The notes below the pieces were generated by a model. It saw only the letters and a program-made list of their open reading frames with translations, was not told the origin of the DNA and ran no database searches. Shown in pieces: positions 8,128 through 16,513 of a DNA stretch of 64,000 bases (within the stretch, counting starts at the first letter, position 1; each line of letters begins with the position of its first letter). This stretch comes from Meiothermus sp. (GTDB lineage: Bacteria; Deinococcota; Deinococci; Deinococcales; Thermaceae). The DNA lies in assembly GCA_026004095.1 (NCBI GenBank), contig BPIL01000001.1, forward strand, positions 124,001 through 188,000, written 5' to 3'. A program made the position numbers and the translations under genes.

Positions 8128-8460
8128 TCATTGTACCAGCCCGCTCTTTTTTAGGGCATGGGTTAAATCCTTGAGCAAGTCCCAGTACGACGCCTCTACT
8201 GCCTCGGGCTGGGCCACGACCACCATCTCACACGGCGGAAGGTGCATTTTTCGCAGAATCTCCCGCAGGCGACGCCGAATTTTGTTCCGTACGGTGGCCT
8301 TTTTAGAGACCTTATTCGAGACCACAATGCCCACCCGCACCGGGTTGAAGGCGGTGGGCCGCAGCGGAAACCAGCGCACGGTCAGATACCTGCCACGCCC
8401 CACACGCCCCCCCCGAAGGCGCTGGAAGGCTTTTTCACCCTTGAGGGAAGAGAACGGCAT
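8128..8460 (-). CDS. rnpA: Ribonuclease P protein component
   Basis: The protein cofactor of RNase P, which trims the 5' leader of tRNA precursors. The 110-residue size is ordinary. The RNR signature is visible in [18 protein letters not shown] (about 53-70), and [11 protein letters not shown] precedes it. The ATG at 8460 has no clear Shine-Dalgarno sequence. In Thermus the rnpA frame is reported to be extended so that it contains rpmH; here that is impossible because rpmH lies in the same frame upstream and its stop codon (8521-8523) ends any extension. A terminator-like hairpin separates the two genes, so rnpA should be expressed well below rpmH. Confidence 0.93.
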   Translation of the reverse strand: MPFSSLKGEKAFQRLRGGRVGRGRYLTVRWFPLRPTAFNPVRVGIVVSNKVSKKATVRNKIRRRLREILRKMHLPPCEMVVVAQPEAVEASYWDLLKDLTHALKKSGLVQ

Positions 8461-8476
8461 GGGGAAATTAGACAGG

Positions 8477-8501
8477 AAAAAAACTCCCCGGCAGAGGGGA
8501 G
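8477..8501 (-). terminator. Terminator/attenuator between rpmH and rnpA
   Basis: The minus strand reads CTCCCC (8501-8496), a 6-nt loop, GGGGAG (8489-8484), then seven T (8483-8477). This is a classical intrinsic terminator 20 bp after the rpmH stop and 16 bp before the rnpA start; partial readthrough would set the rpmH to rnpA ratio. Confidence 0.85.
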
Positions 8502-8520
8502 CTGGGCCAATGGGCTGGGC

Positions 8521-8679
8521 CTAGCGGCGGAGCTGGGGCTCGCTGCTGACGGTAAGCTTCACACGGCCTTTGGCACGCCGGCGGGCCAGCACCTTGCGGC
8601 CATTGGCGGTCTTCATGCGGGCGCGAAAACCGTGGGTTTTAGCCCGTTTGCGCTTGTTGGGTTGCCAAGTGCGTTTCAT
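8521..8679 (-). CDS. rpmH: 50S ribosomal protein L34
   Basis: A 52-residue, very basic ribosomal protein opening [20 protein letters not shown], the diagnostic L34 sequence, and continuing [19 protein letters not shown]. The C-terminal tail [11 protein letters not shown] is slightly longer than the usual 44-49 residues. The ATG at 8679 has a GGAGGAAGC ribosome site 5 bases upstream. The frame stays open upstream to 8934, but the homologous start and the ribosome site fix the start here. First gene of the rpmH-rnpA-yidD-yidC group; dnaA is not next to it in this window. Confidence 0.97.
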   Translation of the reverse strand: MKRTWQPNKRKRAKTHGFRARMKTANGRKVLARRRAKGRVKLTVSSEPQLRR

Positions 8680-8749
8680 CGCTTCCTCCAGAGAACTGGC
8701 CTGGGGGGCCAGACAAATATCCTGCCGGGTCGAGCCAGGCAACCCTAAA

Positions 8750-8790
8750 AGTTTAGCACATTCACCCGAAGGCGGGAAGCGGGGGTGAAT
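8750..8790 (-). promoter_or_regulatory. Probable rpmH promoter with inverted repeat
   Basis: On the minus strand an extended -10, TGC-TAAACT, lies at 8758-8750, about 70 bp before the rpmH ATG. Just upstream an 8-bp inverted repeat ATTCACCC (8760-8767) / GGGTGAAT (8783-8790) with a 15-nt spacer covers the expected -35 region. The -35 itself is weak. The repeat could be an operator or a chance hairpin. Confidence 0.4.
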
Positions 8791-8919
8791 CGAAGCCGTT
8801 TCCGAAAATAACCTGCACCCCCTCTCGAAACCGTTCTCTGCGCCGGAAGCGGGATGTGGGATGCTGCCAGGCGGGGTTCTCATGACAAAAATCTGTATTT
8901 TTTGCAATGCCTGCAATAT

Positions 8920-8952
8920 AACGTTTTTTTGCATAAAGGATCGTAAAACGTT
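8920..8952. promoter_or_regulatory. Inverted repeat overlapping the liv promoter (possible operator)
   Basis: Perfect arms AACGTTTT (8920-8927) and AAAACGTT (8945-8952) are separated by 17 bp; the right arm overlaps the first bases of the TTGACA -35 box. The position fits a repressor or activator site for the transporter operon. Confidence 0.45.
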
Positions 8953-8980
8953 GACATACCATAGGGGCCATCGGTATACT
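8951..8980 (+). promoter_or_regulatory. Sigma-70-type promoter of the liv/acyl-CoA ligase operon
   Basis: TTGACA (8951-8956), an 18-bp spacer, TATACT (8975-8980). Transcription would start near 8987, leaving a leader of about 70 nt before the ABC ATPase gene. Confidence 0.85.
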
Positions 8981-9058
8981 CAGCCCCAACCAAACGCTTG
9001 TTTGTTAGTCGTCAGCAAAGCGCCTTTGAGGTGTTCACAGAAAGTTTTGGGAGGCTTG

Positions 9059-9826
9059 GTGCAGCTCAAGGTAGAACAAGTTTCACTTAATTTTGGCGGT
9101 GTCAGGGCGCTGAGTGAGGTTTCCCTCGAGGTCGCTCAGGGTGAGCTGGTCTCGGTGATTGGCCCCAACGGCGCGGGCAAGACCAGCCTGCTCAACTGCA
9201 TATCCGGCTTCTACCACCCCAGCGCAGGCAAGATTACCTTCGAGGGCCACGACCTGACCCGCGCCTCGCCCCACCAGGTCACCAAATTTGGCATCGCCCG
9301 GGCTTTCCAAAATATCGAATTGTTCACCGGTATGTCGGTGCTGGAGAACCTCCTGATGGCCCGCCATACCTTTGGTCATTACAACCTGCTGGACAACATT
9401 CTGATCTATGGCCGGGCCATGCGGGTGGGGGTGGAGAACCGCCGCTTCTGCGAAGAGATCATAGATTTCATGGAGCTCGAGCCCTATCGCAAAGCCCTGG
9501 TGGGCGACCTGCCCTACGGGGTGCGCAAGCGGGTCGAGGTGGCCCGCGCCCTGGCCCTCTCGCCCAAACTCTTGCTGCTGGACGAGCCCATGGCCGGCAT
9601 GACCCTGGAGGAAAAAGAAGACATGGTGCGCTTCATCCTGGATATCCGGGCCGAACGGGGTACCACCATCGTCCTCATCGAGCACGACCTGGGGGTGGTG
9701 ATGGACATCTCCGACCGGGTCTATGTGCTGGATTTCGGCCAGGTGATCGCCTCAGGACTGCCCGAGGAGGTTAGCCAGAACCCGCGGGTGCAGGAGGCCT
9801 ATGTGGGGGTGGATCATGGGGTGTGA
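9059..9826 (+). CDS. livG: Branched-chain-type ABC transporter ATP-binding protein (LivG-like)
   Basis: One of the two ATPases of a Liv/HAAT importer, 255 residues from the chosen GTG. Walker A is GPNGAGKTS (about 34-42), the signature is LPYGVRKRVEVARAL (a Liv-type variant of LSGGQ), Walker B is LLLLDEPMAGM, and the switch His lies in IVLIEHDLGVV. The GTG at 9059 has GGGAGG four bases upstream. The open frame continues to 8861, but that part covers the promoter and has no family similarity. An acyl-CoA ligase gene follows 63 bp downstream and the second ATPase closes the operon. Confidence 0.92.
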   Translation: MQLKVEQVSLNFGGVRALSEVSLEVAQGELVSVIGPNGAGKTSLLNCISGFYHPSAGKITFEGHDLTRASPHQVTKFGIARAFQNIELFTGMSVLENLLMARHTFGHYNLLDNILIYGRAMRVGVENRRFCEEIIDFMELEPYRKALVGDLPYGVRKRVEVARALALSPKLLLLDEPMAGMTLEEKEDMVRFILDIRAERGTTIVLIEHDLGVVMDISDRVYVLDFGQVIASGLPEEVSQNPRVQEAYVGVDHGV

Positions 9827-9889
9827 GCTGTCGAATGCAGGCGATCCACACCTTCGGCTTATAAACCACAAATCTGCAGGGGGCCGCTC

Positions 9890-11830
9890 ATGATGCCTTC
9901 GGGCTACGAACTCAAGAAATACACCCTTCCGCAGGTGCTGCAGATGCGGGCCAAAGCGACGCCCAAACAGGTGGCCATCCGCGAGAAGGACCTGGGCATC
10001 TGGAACGAGATCACCTTTGCCGACTACTACCACCACGTGACCCGCTTTGCCGCAGGGCTTCTGGCCTTGGGCTTCGAAAAAGGGGAGCGCCTGGCGGTAA
10101 TTGCCGACAACATTCCCGAGTGGCTCTACGCCGAACTGGGTACGCAGGCTCTAGGGGGCATCTCGGTAGGGGTATACCAGTCTTCGCTGCCGCCCGAGAT
10201 CGCCTATGTGCTTTCCTACACCGGGGCGGCCTTCGTGCTGGCCGAGGATCAGGAGCAGGTAGACAAACTCCTGGAAATCCGCAGCGAAATTCCCAGCGTG
10301 CGCAAGGTCATTTACGAAGACCCCAAGGGGATGCGGGCCTACCGCAACGACCCCTGGATTATCAGCTTCGACGAAGTGGAGCGGCTGGGCGAGGAGTACC
10401 TGCAGAAGCACCCCCAGGCCGTTGAGGAGCGCATCGCCCAGGGCCATCCCGAGGACGTCTGCCACCTCTCGCTCACCTCCGGCACCACAGGCCGCCCCAA
10501 GGCCGCCATGCTGCGGCACCGCAACCTGCTGCACATGGGGGTGGCCCTGCAGGAGATCGACCCACTAAAGCCCACCGACGACTACCTGTCGTTCCTGCCC
10601 TTTGCCTGGATTGGCGAGCAGATGATGTCGGTGGGGATGGCCCTGGCCGGTGGGTTTGCCGTCAACATGCCCGAGTCGGTGGAGACCGCCATGAGCGACC
10701 TCAAGGAGATCGGGCCGCACGTGATGTTCAGCCCGCCCAGGGTCTGGGAGGGCACGCAGAGCCAGATCTGGGTGCGCATCTCCGAGACCTACGCCTTCAA
10801 CCGCTGGGTCTACCAGCAGATGCTCAAGATTGGCTACCGCGCCGCCGATTATCGCATGCGCGGTAGACCCATGCCTTTAGGGCTGCGCCTGGCCTACTGG
10901 TTCGCCGACCAGATTATGTTCAAGCCCTTGCGCGACCAGCTCGGCTTTTTGCGGCTGCGCCGGGCCTATACCGGGGGGGCGGCGCTGGGCCCGGATGTCT
11001 TCCGTTTTTATCACGCCATTGGGGTCAACCTCAAGCAAATCTACGGCCAGACCGAGATTATCGGGATTGCCTTCGTGCACCGCGACGGCGATGTGCGGGC
11101 CGACACGGTGGGGCTTCCGATCCCCGGCGGTGAGGTTAAAATCAGCGAGCGCGGCGAAATTCTGTGCCGGTCGGACGCGGTGGTGGCAGGCTACTGGCAG
11201 AACCCCGAGGCCACCGCCGAGACCTTTGCCGATGGCTGGTTGCACACCGGCGACGCCGGCTATCTCACGCCTGAGGGGCACCTGGTGGTGATCGACCGGG
11301 TATCGGATGTGATGCATACCAGCGCCCAGCAGATGTTCAGCCCGCAGTTTATCGAGAACAAACTCAAGTTTAGCCCCTACATCAAAGAAGCGGTGGTCTT
11401 TGGCGACCAGAAGCCCTTCCTGACCGCCTTCATCAACGTAGACCCCCAGACTGTGGGCAAATGGGCCGAGGATCGCCGGATTGCCTACACCACCTACATT
11501 GACCTCTCGCAAAAACCGCAGGTGGCCGAACTCATTCGCAAGGAAGTCCAGCGTGTCAATGAGGGGCTGCCCGAGCACCTGCGCATACAGCGCTTCGTGC
11601 TGCTCTACAAGCTGCTCGACGCCGACGATGACGAGCTAACCCGCACCGGCAAGGTGCGCCGGAAATTTATCATGCAGCGTTACCAGCCCATTGTGGAGGC
11701 TTTGTATAGCGGCACCGACAAGGTACAGGTAGATACCGAGTTCAAATACCAGGACGGCACGGTGCAAAAAGTCTCGGTGGAGGTACGGGTGCTCGAGGCC
11801 GACGGAAAGCCTGAGATAGTGGGGGTGTAG
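9890..11830 (+). CDS. AMP-forming acyl-CoA ligase (long-chain fatty-acid CoA ligase-like)
   Basis: A 646-residue adenylate-forming enzyme that would join a carboxylic acid to CoA with ATP. The P-loop-like motif LTSGTTGRPKAAML lies near residues 196-209; the A5 region YGQTEIIG near 384; and the A7/A8 region GWLHTGDAGYLTPEGHLVVIDR near 446-467. The final catalytic lysine region is in GKVRRKFI. The ATG has an AGGGGG site upstream. It is embedded in a Liv transporter operon and is one base from the next start (stop 11830, GTG 11832). The location suggests that imported carboxylates are trapped as CoA esters; the actual acid is unknown. Confidence 0.9.
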   Translation: MMPSGYELKKYTLPQVLQMRAKATPKQVAIREKDLGIWNEITFADYYHHVTRFAAGLLALGFEKGERLAVIADNIPEWLYAELGTQALGGISVGVYQSSLPPEIAYVLSYTGAAFVLAEDQEQVDKLLEIRSEIPSVRKVIYEDPKGMRAYRNDPWIISFDEVERLGEEYLQKHPQAVEERIAQGHPEDVCHLSLTSGTTGRPKAAMLRHRNLLHMGVALQEIDPLKPTDDYLSFLPFAWIGEQMMSVGMALAGGFAVNMPESVETAMSDLKEIGPHVMFSPPRVWEGTQSQIWVRISETYAFNRWVYQQMLKIGYRAADYRMRGRPMPLGLRLAYWFADQIMFKPLRDQLGFLRLRRAYTGGAALGPDVFRFYHAIGVNLKQIYGQTEIIGIAFVHRDGDVRADTVGLPIPGGEVKISERGEILCRSDAVVAGYWQNPEATAETFADGWLHTGDAGYLTPEGHLVVIDRVSDVMHTSAQQMFSPQFIENKLKFSPYIKEAVVFGDQKPFLTAFINVDPQTVGKWAEDRRIAYTTYIDLSQKPQVAELIRKEVQRVNEGLPEHLRIQRFVLLYKLLDADDDELTRTGKVRRKFIMQRYQPIVEALYSGTDKVQVDTEFKYQDGTVQKVSVEVRVLEADGKPEIVGV

Positions 11831-11831
11831 T

Positions 11832-12740
11832 GTGGTTGACTTCGTGCAAAACCTCATTTCCGGAGTGGCCGTGGGCTGCATCTACGCCCTGGCGGGGCTG
11901 GGATTTGTGCTGATTTATAAGTCCAGCCGGGTGATCAACTTTGCCAATGGTCAGTTTATCGCCATTGGGGCTTTTGTAGCCTATGCCCTGGCAGTGTGGG
12001 GCAAGCTGCCGGTTCTGCTGGCTGCGCTGCTGGCCATGCTACTTACCGCGGGGCTGGGCTTTTTGCTCGAGCGGGTCTTTCTGCGCAGGCTGGTAGGCCA
12101 GCCGATCATCTCGGTCATCATGGTGACCATTGGGCTGGCTAGCGTGCTGGACGGACTGATGTACCTGACCCCCTTTGGCTCGGGCAACTTCACCTTTCCG
12201 CAGTTCCTACCGCAGGGCGGTCTTAGCCTGGGTGGTATTAACGTTTCGTACCCGCAGCTTTTAGCGATTGGCTTTACCGCTGTTTTCCTGGTGCTGTTTA
12301 GCTGGTTCTTTCAGCGCTCGGTGCTGGGGGTCTCCATGCGGGCTGTGGCCGACGATCAGATGGCCGCGATGAGTGTGGGGGTCTCGGTGCAGCGGGTGTT
12401 TGCGCTGGCCTGGGCGGTGGCCGGACTTACTGCTGCTGCCGCGGGCATCGTGGTGGGGGCGGTCTCGGGTCTGAACCAGGATGGTCTGATCGCCATTGGA
12501 CTGGCCGTGTTCCCGGCGGTGATTTTGGGTGGACTGGACTCGGTGCCGGGGGCGGTGGTAGGAGGAATTATCATCGGCGTTCTGCAGTCTTTTTCCACCG
12601 CCTACCTGGACGGGCTTTTTAGCCAGATTGGCCTGGTAGGGGGTGGTTCGCAGTACGTGATGCCCTTTGTGGTGCTGCTGGTGATGCTGTGGTTCAAGCC
12701 GCACGGGCTGTTTGGTACCGAGGAGATCGAGCGGGTATGA
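11832..12740 (+). CDS. livH: Branched-chain-type ABC transporter permease (LivH-like)
   Basis: An inner-membrane permease of 302 residues, mostly hydrophobic with about eight membrane segments. It begins FVQNLISGVAVGCIYALAGL and has YKSSRVINFANGQF near residue 35, both hallmarks of LivH. The region MRAVADDQMAAMSVGV (about 170-185) is the cytoplasmic loop that contacts the ATPases. It starts with GTG at 11832, overlapping nothing but leaving one base after the ligase stop, so translation is coupled. It should pair with the LivM-like permease next to it. Confidence 0.92.
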   Translation: MVDFVQNLISGVAVGCIYALAGLGFVLIYKSSRVINFANGQFIAIGAFVAYALAVWGKLPVLLAALLAMLLTAGLGFLLERVFLRRLVGQPIISVIMVTIGLASVLDGLMYLTPFGSGNFTFPQFLPQGGLSLGGINVSYPQLLAIGFTAVFLVLFSWFFQRSVLGVSMRAVADDQMAAMSVGVSVQRVFALAWAVAGLTAAAAGIVVGAVSGLNQDGLIAIGLAVFPAVILGGLDSVPGAVVGGIIIGVLQSFSTAYLDGLFSQIGLVGGGSQYVMPFVVLLVMLWFKPHGLFGTEEIERV

Positions 12741-12776
12741 GCACACTCAAGCACGACGTTTGCAGGGGGGGTATCG

Positions 12777-13853
12777 ATGCGTAACCCCTGGGCCCAGACC
12801 GGCAACTACCGCACCTCCTATGTGCAGGACACCACCATCTTTGCCAATTACCGCGAGATTGTCTCGGTGGTGTTGCTGCTGGTGGCCCTTTGTGTCCTGC
12901 CCATGTTTCTAGAGCGCTCACAGGTGCTGGTGCTCAACTTCATCCTGATTTACGCCATTGCGGTGCTGGGGCTCAACATCACCACCGGCTACGCGGGCCT
13001 GATCAGTGTGGGGCAGGCAGCGTTCATGGGGGTGGGGGCCTACACGGTAGCCCTGAGCGCACCCAGCCTGCCTTTCTGGCTGACCATTCCCCTGGGAGGT
13101 TTTACAGCGGCCATCATCGGCTTGATCGTGGGCATCCCCAGCCTTCGGGTTAAGCACCTCTACCTGGCGCTGGCTACGCTGGCTTTTCAGGAGATTTTCG
13201 TCTGGGTGGTGGGGCGCAGCCCAGCCCTGGCGCAGGGGGCGGCCATTCCAGTGGAGATGCGCAACTTTTTGGGCCTGGAAATCGGTTTCCGCAACCACAA
13301 CTACTTCTGGTATTACGTCATCCTGTTTGTGCTGGTGCTGATGGTGATAGCCTGGCGCAACCTGCTAAGGGGCAAGTATGGCCGGGCGCTTATCGCTGTG
13401 CGGGACAACGACCGTGCAGCCGACGCCATGGGCATGGATCCGGGCCGCACCAAGCTCATGGCCTTTGCCCTGGGGGCCTTTTATGGCGGGGTGGCCGGGG
13501 GCTTGCTGGCCTATATGCAGCGGGCGGTGGTGGTGGAGGAGTTTACCCTAAGCCGCTCGGTGGCGCTCCTGGCTATGGCTATTGTGGGCGGCCTGGGCAC
13601 GGTGGTGGGCAGCCTGCTGGGCCCGGCCTTTATCGAGTTCCTGCGGCTTTACGTGGAGCGCCTCTCCGAATGGATGAAGTCCAACGCCTTTATTCAGAGC
13701 ATCACCCCGGCCGGTGTGGATGTGGCCTCGGCCCTGCTGCCCCTTTCCTTCGGTTTGGTGATTGTGCTGTTTTTGATCTTTGAGCCGAGGGGCCTCTACA
13801 ACTGGTGGCGGCTTTTACGAAGCTATTTTCGAACCTGGCCGTTCAGGTACTAG
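12777..13853 (+). CDS. livM: Branched-chain-type ABC transporter permease (LivM-like)
   Basis: The partner permease, 358 residues, with a hydrophilic N-terminal stretch (1-25) and about ten membrane segments. Family features are LNITTGYAGLISVGQAAFMGVGAYT (about 61-85), whose GxxSxGQAAFxGxGAY core is typical of LivM, and the loop IAVRDNDRAADAMGMD (about 203-218). ATG at 12777 is preceded by a G-rich AGGGGGGG site. It follows livH by 36 bp and precedes the binding protein by 68 bp. Confidence 0.92.
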   Translation: MRNPWAQTGNYRTSYVQDTTIFANYREIVSVVLLLVALCVLPMFLERSQVLVLNFILIYAIAVLGLNITTGYAGLISVGQAAFMGVGAYTVALSAPSLPFWLTIPLGGFTAAIIGLIVGIPSLRVKHLYLALATLAFQEIFVWVVGRSPALAQGAAIPVEMRNFLGLEIGFRNHNYFWYYVILFVLVLMVIAWRNLLRGKYGRALIAVRDNDRAADAMGMDPGRTKLMAFALGAFYGGVAGGLLAYMQRAVVVEEFTLSRSVALLAMAIVGGLGTVVGSLLGPAFIEFLRLYVERLSEWMKSNAFIQSITPAGVDVASALLPLSFGLVIVLFLIFEPRGLYNWWRLLRSYFRTWPFRY

Positions 13854-13921
13854 CAGGGCCGGGAAGTGGGGGTGCAAACCGGGCAACACCGCGGCAAGCG
13901 CGTTGCAATAGAGGAGGCAGC

Positions 13922-15130
13922 ATGAAGCGAGCGATGATTCTAGTGGCAATGGCCTTCCTGGGGCTGGTTGTAGCCCAGGGGCGCACGGTGAACCTGCTGT
14001 GGTCGGGGGCTGTGACCGGCCCGACCTCGGATGTGGGAGGGCCTTACGGAGCGGGCGTGGAAGACTACTGCAGGTACGCCAACGAGCAAAAGCTGATTCC
14101 TAACTTTACCCTGAACTGCACGGTGCGCGACGATCAATACCAGAACCCCAACACCCAGCGCATCTTTGAGGAAGCCCTGGATCGGGCCAAGCCGGCTATC
14201 TACCTGGGCTACTCCACCGGGGCCATGCTGCAACTCAAGCCCCTCATCAACGAGGTGAAGATGCCCACCATTCCGGCCTCGGCCCACATCGGGCTGATTG
14301 ACCCACCCAACAACCAGTACATGTTCTTGCCGGTGAGCAGCTATTCCGAGCAGGTGGTGGCTTTGATGGAGTACATCAACCGCACCACCAAGAACGCCAG
14401 GATTGCCCTGGTGATCAACCCCAGCCCCTTTGGGCGGGCGGTGGTGGATCATGCCCGCCGGGCGGCGCAGCGGCTAGGGCAGACCATCGTGGATGTGCGG
14501 GAAGTGGGGAGTGGCAACCTGGATAACACCGCGCTGTTGCGGGCCCTGGATGCAGCAGGGGCGCAGTTTATCATCCACCAGAACGTGGCCGGGCCGGTGG
14601 CCAATATCCTCAAGGACGCCCAGCGCCTGGGTCTGAACCGCAAGATCCGTCAGATGGGGGCTGTGTACACCGGCGGCTCGGATCTGATTCGTTTGGCAGG
14701 GGATGCTGCGGAGGGGTTCTTGTGGGCCAGCAGCTACTACACCCTGGACGAGAACGCACCGGGCATTAACCTGCAAAAGCAACTGGCGCAGAAATACAAC
14801 CGCAGCGCCGACATCCTCAACTCCACCAACTACACCGCTGGGATGCTGGCAGCGGCTATAGCGGTGGAGGCCATGAAGAGGGCGGCCCAGCGCTTCAATG
14901 GGCGCATTGACAACGAAACTGTCTACCAGGCCCTGATTGGTATGAACGGCCCCAACGCTTTCAAGCCGGGCTTTGCGGTTTCGACCAAGGCTGGCATCGA
15001 GATCGACTTCACCCGTAGCGAACAGACCGGCGCCGAGGGCCTGCGGGTGCTGGAAGCCAGGGGTGGTAAGTTTGTGCCGGTCACCGAACCCTTTACCTCG
15101 ACGCTGTTCCGGCAGGTGCGGAACCCCTAA
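13922..15130 (+). CDS. Substrate-binding protein of the Liv-type transporter
   Basis: A 402-residue periplasmic binding protein (Leu/Ile/Val type, peripla_BP_6). A signal peptide (MKRAMILVAMAFLGLVVAQG) is cut near residue 18. The mature part opens TVNLLWSGAVTGPTSDVGGPYGAG, the first ligand-binding loop of the family, and has repeated alpha/beta units to the end. The ATG has GAGGAGG four bases upstream. A strong hairpin lies between this gene and livF. Binding residues cannot be assigned by eye, so the ligand (amino acid, fatty acid or aromatic acid) is open; the neighbouring acyl-CoA ligase favours a carboxylate. Confidence 0.9.
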   Translation: MKRAMILVAMAFLGLVVAQGRTVNLLWSGAVTGPTSDVGGPYGAGVEDYCRYANEQKLIPNFTLNCTVRDDQYQNPNTQRIFEEALDRAKPAIYLGYSTGAMLQLKPLINEVKMPTIPASAHIGLIDPPNNQYMFLPVSSYSEQVVALMEYINRTTKNARIALVINPSPFGRAVVDHARRAAQRLGQTIVDVREVGSGNLDNTALLRALDAAGAQFIIHQNVAGPVANILKDAQRLGLNRKIRQMGAVYTGGSDLIRLAGDAAEGFLWASSYYTLDENAPGINLQKQLAQKYNRSADILNSTNYTAGMLAAAIAVEAMKRAAQRFNGRIDNETVYQALIGMNGPNAFKPGFAVSTKAGIEIDFTRSEQTGAEGLRVLEARGGKFVPVTEPFTSTLFRQVRNP

Positions 15131-15143
15131 AGGAAGCTAAGAG

Positions 15144-15190
15144 TTGAAGGCCAAAAGCCATCCTCGCTTTGCGCTTTTGGCCTTCAATTT
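15144..15190 (+). terminator. Strong hairpin between binding-protein gene and livF
   Basis: Perfect 15-bp arms at 15144-15158 and 15173-15187 with a 14-nt loop, followed by TTT. It lies 13 bp past the binding-protein stop. It probably acts as a partial terminator or 3'-end protector, keeping the binding protein in excess over LivF. Confidence 0.75.
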
Positions 15191-15203
15191 CCCGTGAGGT
15201 GAT

Positions 15204-16022
15204 ATGCGCCCGGAAGACCTTGGGAACATCCTGCTAGAAGTCAACAACATTGAGGTGGTGTACAAGGACATCATCCAGGTGCTGCGCGGGGTATCGCTGA
15301 AAGTACCCGAGGGGCAGATTACTGCTCTGCTGGGCCCCAATGGAGCGGGCAAAACCACCACCCTGCGGGCCATCTCGGGGTTGCTGGTGCCCGAGGACGG
15401 CAAGGTGGTCTCGGGTTCCATTCTGTACCGGGGTGAAAACATCGCCAACAAGCCACCCGAGCAGATTGTGTTGAAGGGCATTGTGCAGGTGCCGGAAGGG
15501 CGGCGGGTGTTCAAGCATCTGACGGTAGAGGAGAACCTGCGGGTGGGTGCGGTGACCCGGCGGGATGGGGCCAGGGTGAAGGAGGATCTCGAGCGCATCT
15601 ACCACTACTTCCCCAAGCTGGCCCTGATCAAGACCCGTCTGGCAGGCTACTGCTCGGGGGGTGAGCAGCAGATGCTGGCTATCGGGCGGGCCCTGCTGGC
15701 GAACCCCAAGCTTCTACTGCTGGACGAACCGAGTTTGGGTCTGGCCCCCCTGCTGGTGCGGGAAATTTTCGACATTGTGGCCCAGATCAACGCTGAGGAA
15801 GGCGTGACCGTGCTGGTGGTGGAACAGAACGCTCGAGTGGCCCTCTCGGTGGCCCACTACGGCTACATCATGGAGTCGGGCCGGATTGCCCTCGAGGGCA
15901 CCAGGGAATACCTGGAAACCAACCCTGACGTGAAGGAGTTCTATCTGGGCGTGGCCAAGTCGGGCGGTCGCAAGAGCTATAAGGACGTCAAAAGCTACCG
16001 ACGGCGCAAGCGCTTTATGTGA
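15204..16022 (+). CDS. livF: Branched-chain-type ABC transporter ATP-binding protein (LivF-like)
   Basis: The second ATPase of the importer, 272 residues. Walker A is GPNGAGKTT (about 48-56), the signature CSGGEQQMLAIGRAL (about 151-165), Walker B LLLLDEPSLGLAP (about 172-184), and the switch region VLVVEQNARVAL. The C-terminus is longer than usual, with a basic tail (KSYKDVKSYRRRKRF). A GAGGTGAT ribosome site precedes the ATG. Being the last gene of the liv unit, it lies behind the attenuating hairpin. Confidence 0.92.
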   Translation: MRPEDLGNILLEVNNIEVVYKDIIQVLRGVSLKVPEGQITALLGPNGAGKTTTLRAISGLLVPEDGKVVSGSILYRGENIANKPPEQIVLKGIVQVPEGRRVFKHLTVEENLRVGAVTRRDGARVKEDLERIYHYFPKLALIKTRLAGYCSGGEQQMLAIGRALLANPKLLLLDEPSLGLAPLLVREIFDIVAQINAEEGVTVLVVEQNARVALSVAHYGYIMESGRIALEGTREYLETNPDVKEFYLGVAKSGGRKSYKDVKSYRRRKRFM

Positions 16023-16080
16023 GGATTTTTTTGGAATGCAGCTCAGCTTGTATAGCGCGGGTCTAAAGTACCATGGGGCC

Positions 16081-16410
16081 ATGAGCGAGACCACGCTGCC
16101 CACCAAAGAACAGGTTCTGGAGGCCCTCAAGGTAGTGCGCGACCCGGAGATTCCGGTGAACGTGGTGGATCTGGGGCTGGTCTACGAGGCCGAAGTCAAG
16201 GAAGGGGGCATTGTAGACATCACCATGACCCTCACCTCCATCGGCTGTCCCGCGCAGGATATCGTCAAAGCCGACGCTGAGATAGCGGTTATGCGCCTGG
16301 CGGGGGTTAATGCTGTGAATGTGGAGTTTGTCTGGACACCGCCCTGGACGCCGGCCCGTATGACTGAAGACGGCAAGCGTCAGATGCGGATGTTTGGCTT
16401 TAACGTTTGA
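16081..16410 (+). CDS. MIP18/DUF59 family protein (SufT/PaaD-like)
   Basis: A 109-residue single-domain protein. It shows RDPEIPVNVVDLGLVYEAEV (about 20-39), then MTLTSIGCPAQDIV with the conserved Cys (about 59) and FVWTPPWTPARMTEDGK near the C-terminus, all standard in this family. Members help to mature iron-sulfur proteins (SufT) or form part of phenylacetyl-CoA epoxidase (PaaD); the short single-domain form and lack of other paa genes favour the iron-sulfur role. I chose the ATG at 16081 over an upstream ATG at 16036 because family members begin close to the TKEQVLEAL helix. A TAAAGT box lies 11 bases upstream. Confidence 0.85.
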   Translation: MSETTLPTKEQVLEALKVVRDPEIPVNVVDLGLVYEAEVKEGGIVDITMTLTSIGCPAQDIVKADAEIAVMRLAGVNAVNVEFVWTPPWTPARMTEDGKRQMRMFGFNV

Positions 16411-16513
16411 TAACGGCTCTGGGTGGGCGATTGCTCACCCAACCGAGGCGCATTCCTACTGCCTTGGGATCAACGACCCGGCCCCGTGCACCTGTGGGGT
16501 GGCCGGGCGGTGA

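Noticed and set aside
8680..8934. N-terminal extension of the rpmH frame
   Set aside because: L34 begins at MKRTW with a ribosome site; the upstream part covers the promoter and has no similarity to L34.
8861..9058. N-terminal extension of the LivG-like frame
   Set aside because: Contains the TTGACA/TATACT promoter; the ABC domain starts right after the GTG at 9059, which has GGGAGG upstream.
8680..9058. Possible replication origin near rpmH
   Set aside because: In some relatives dnaA/oriC lie next to rpmH, but I saw no TTATCCACA-type DnaA boxes and no dnaA gene here.
16430..16512. GC-rich stems between the DUF59 gene and the minus-strand hypothetical gene
   Set aside because: Arms can pair (TGGGTG/CACCCA and CCCGGCC/GGCCGGG) but no T tract follows on either strand, so I do not call a terminator.
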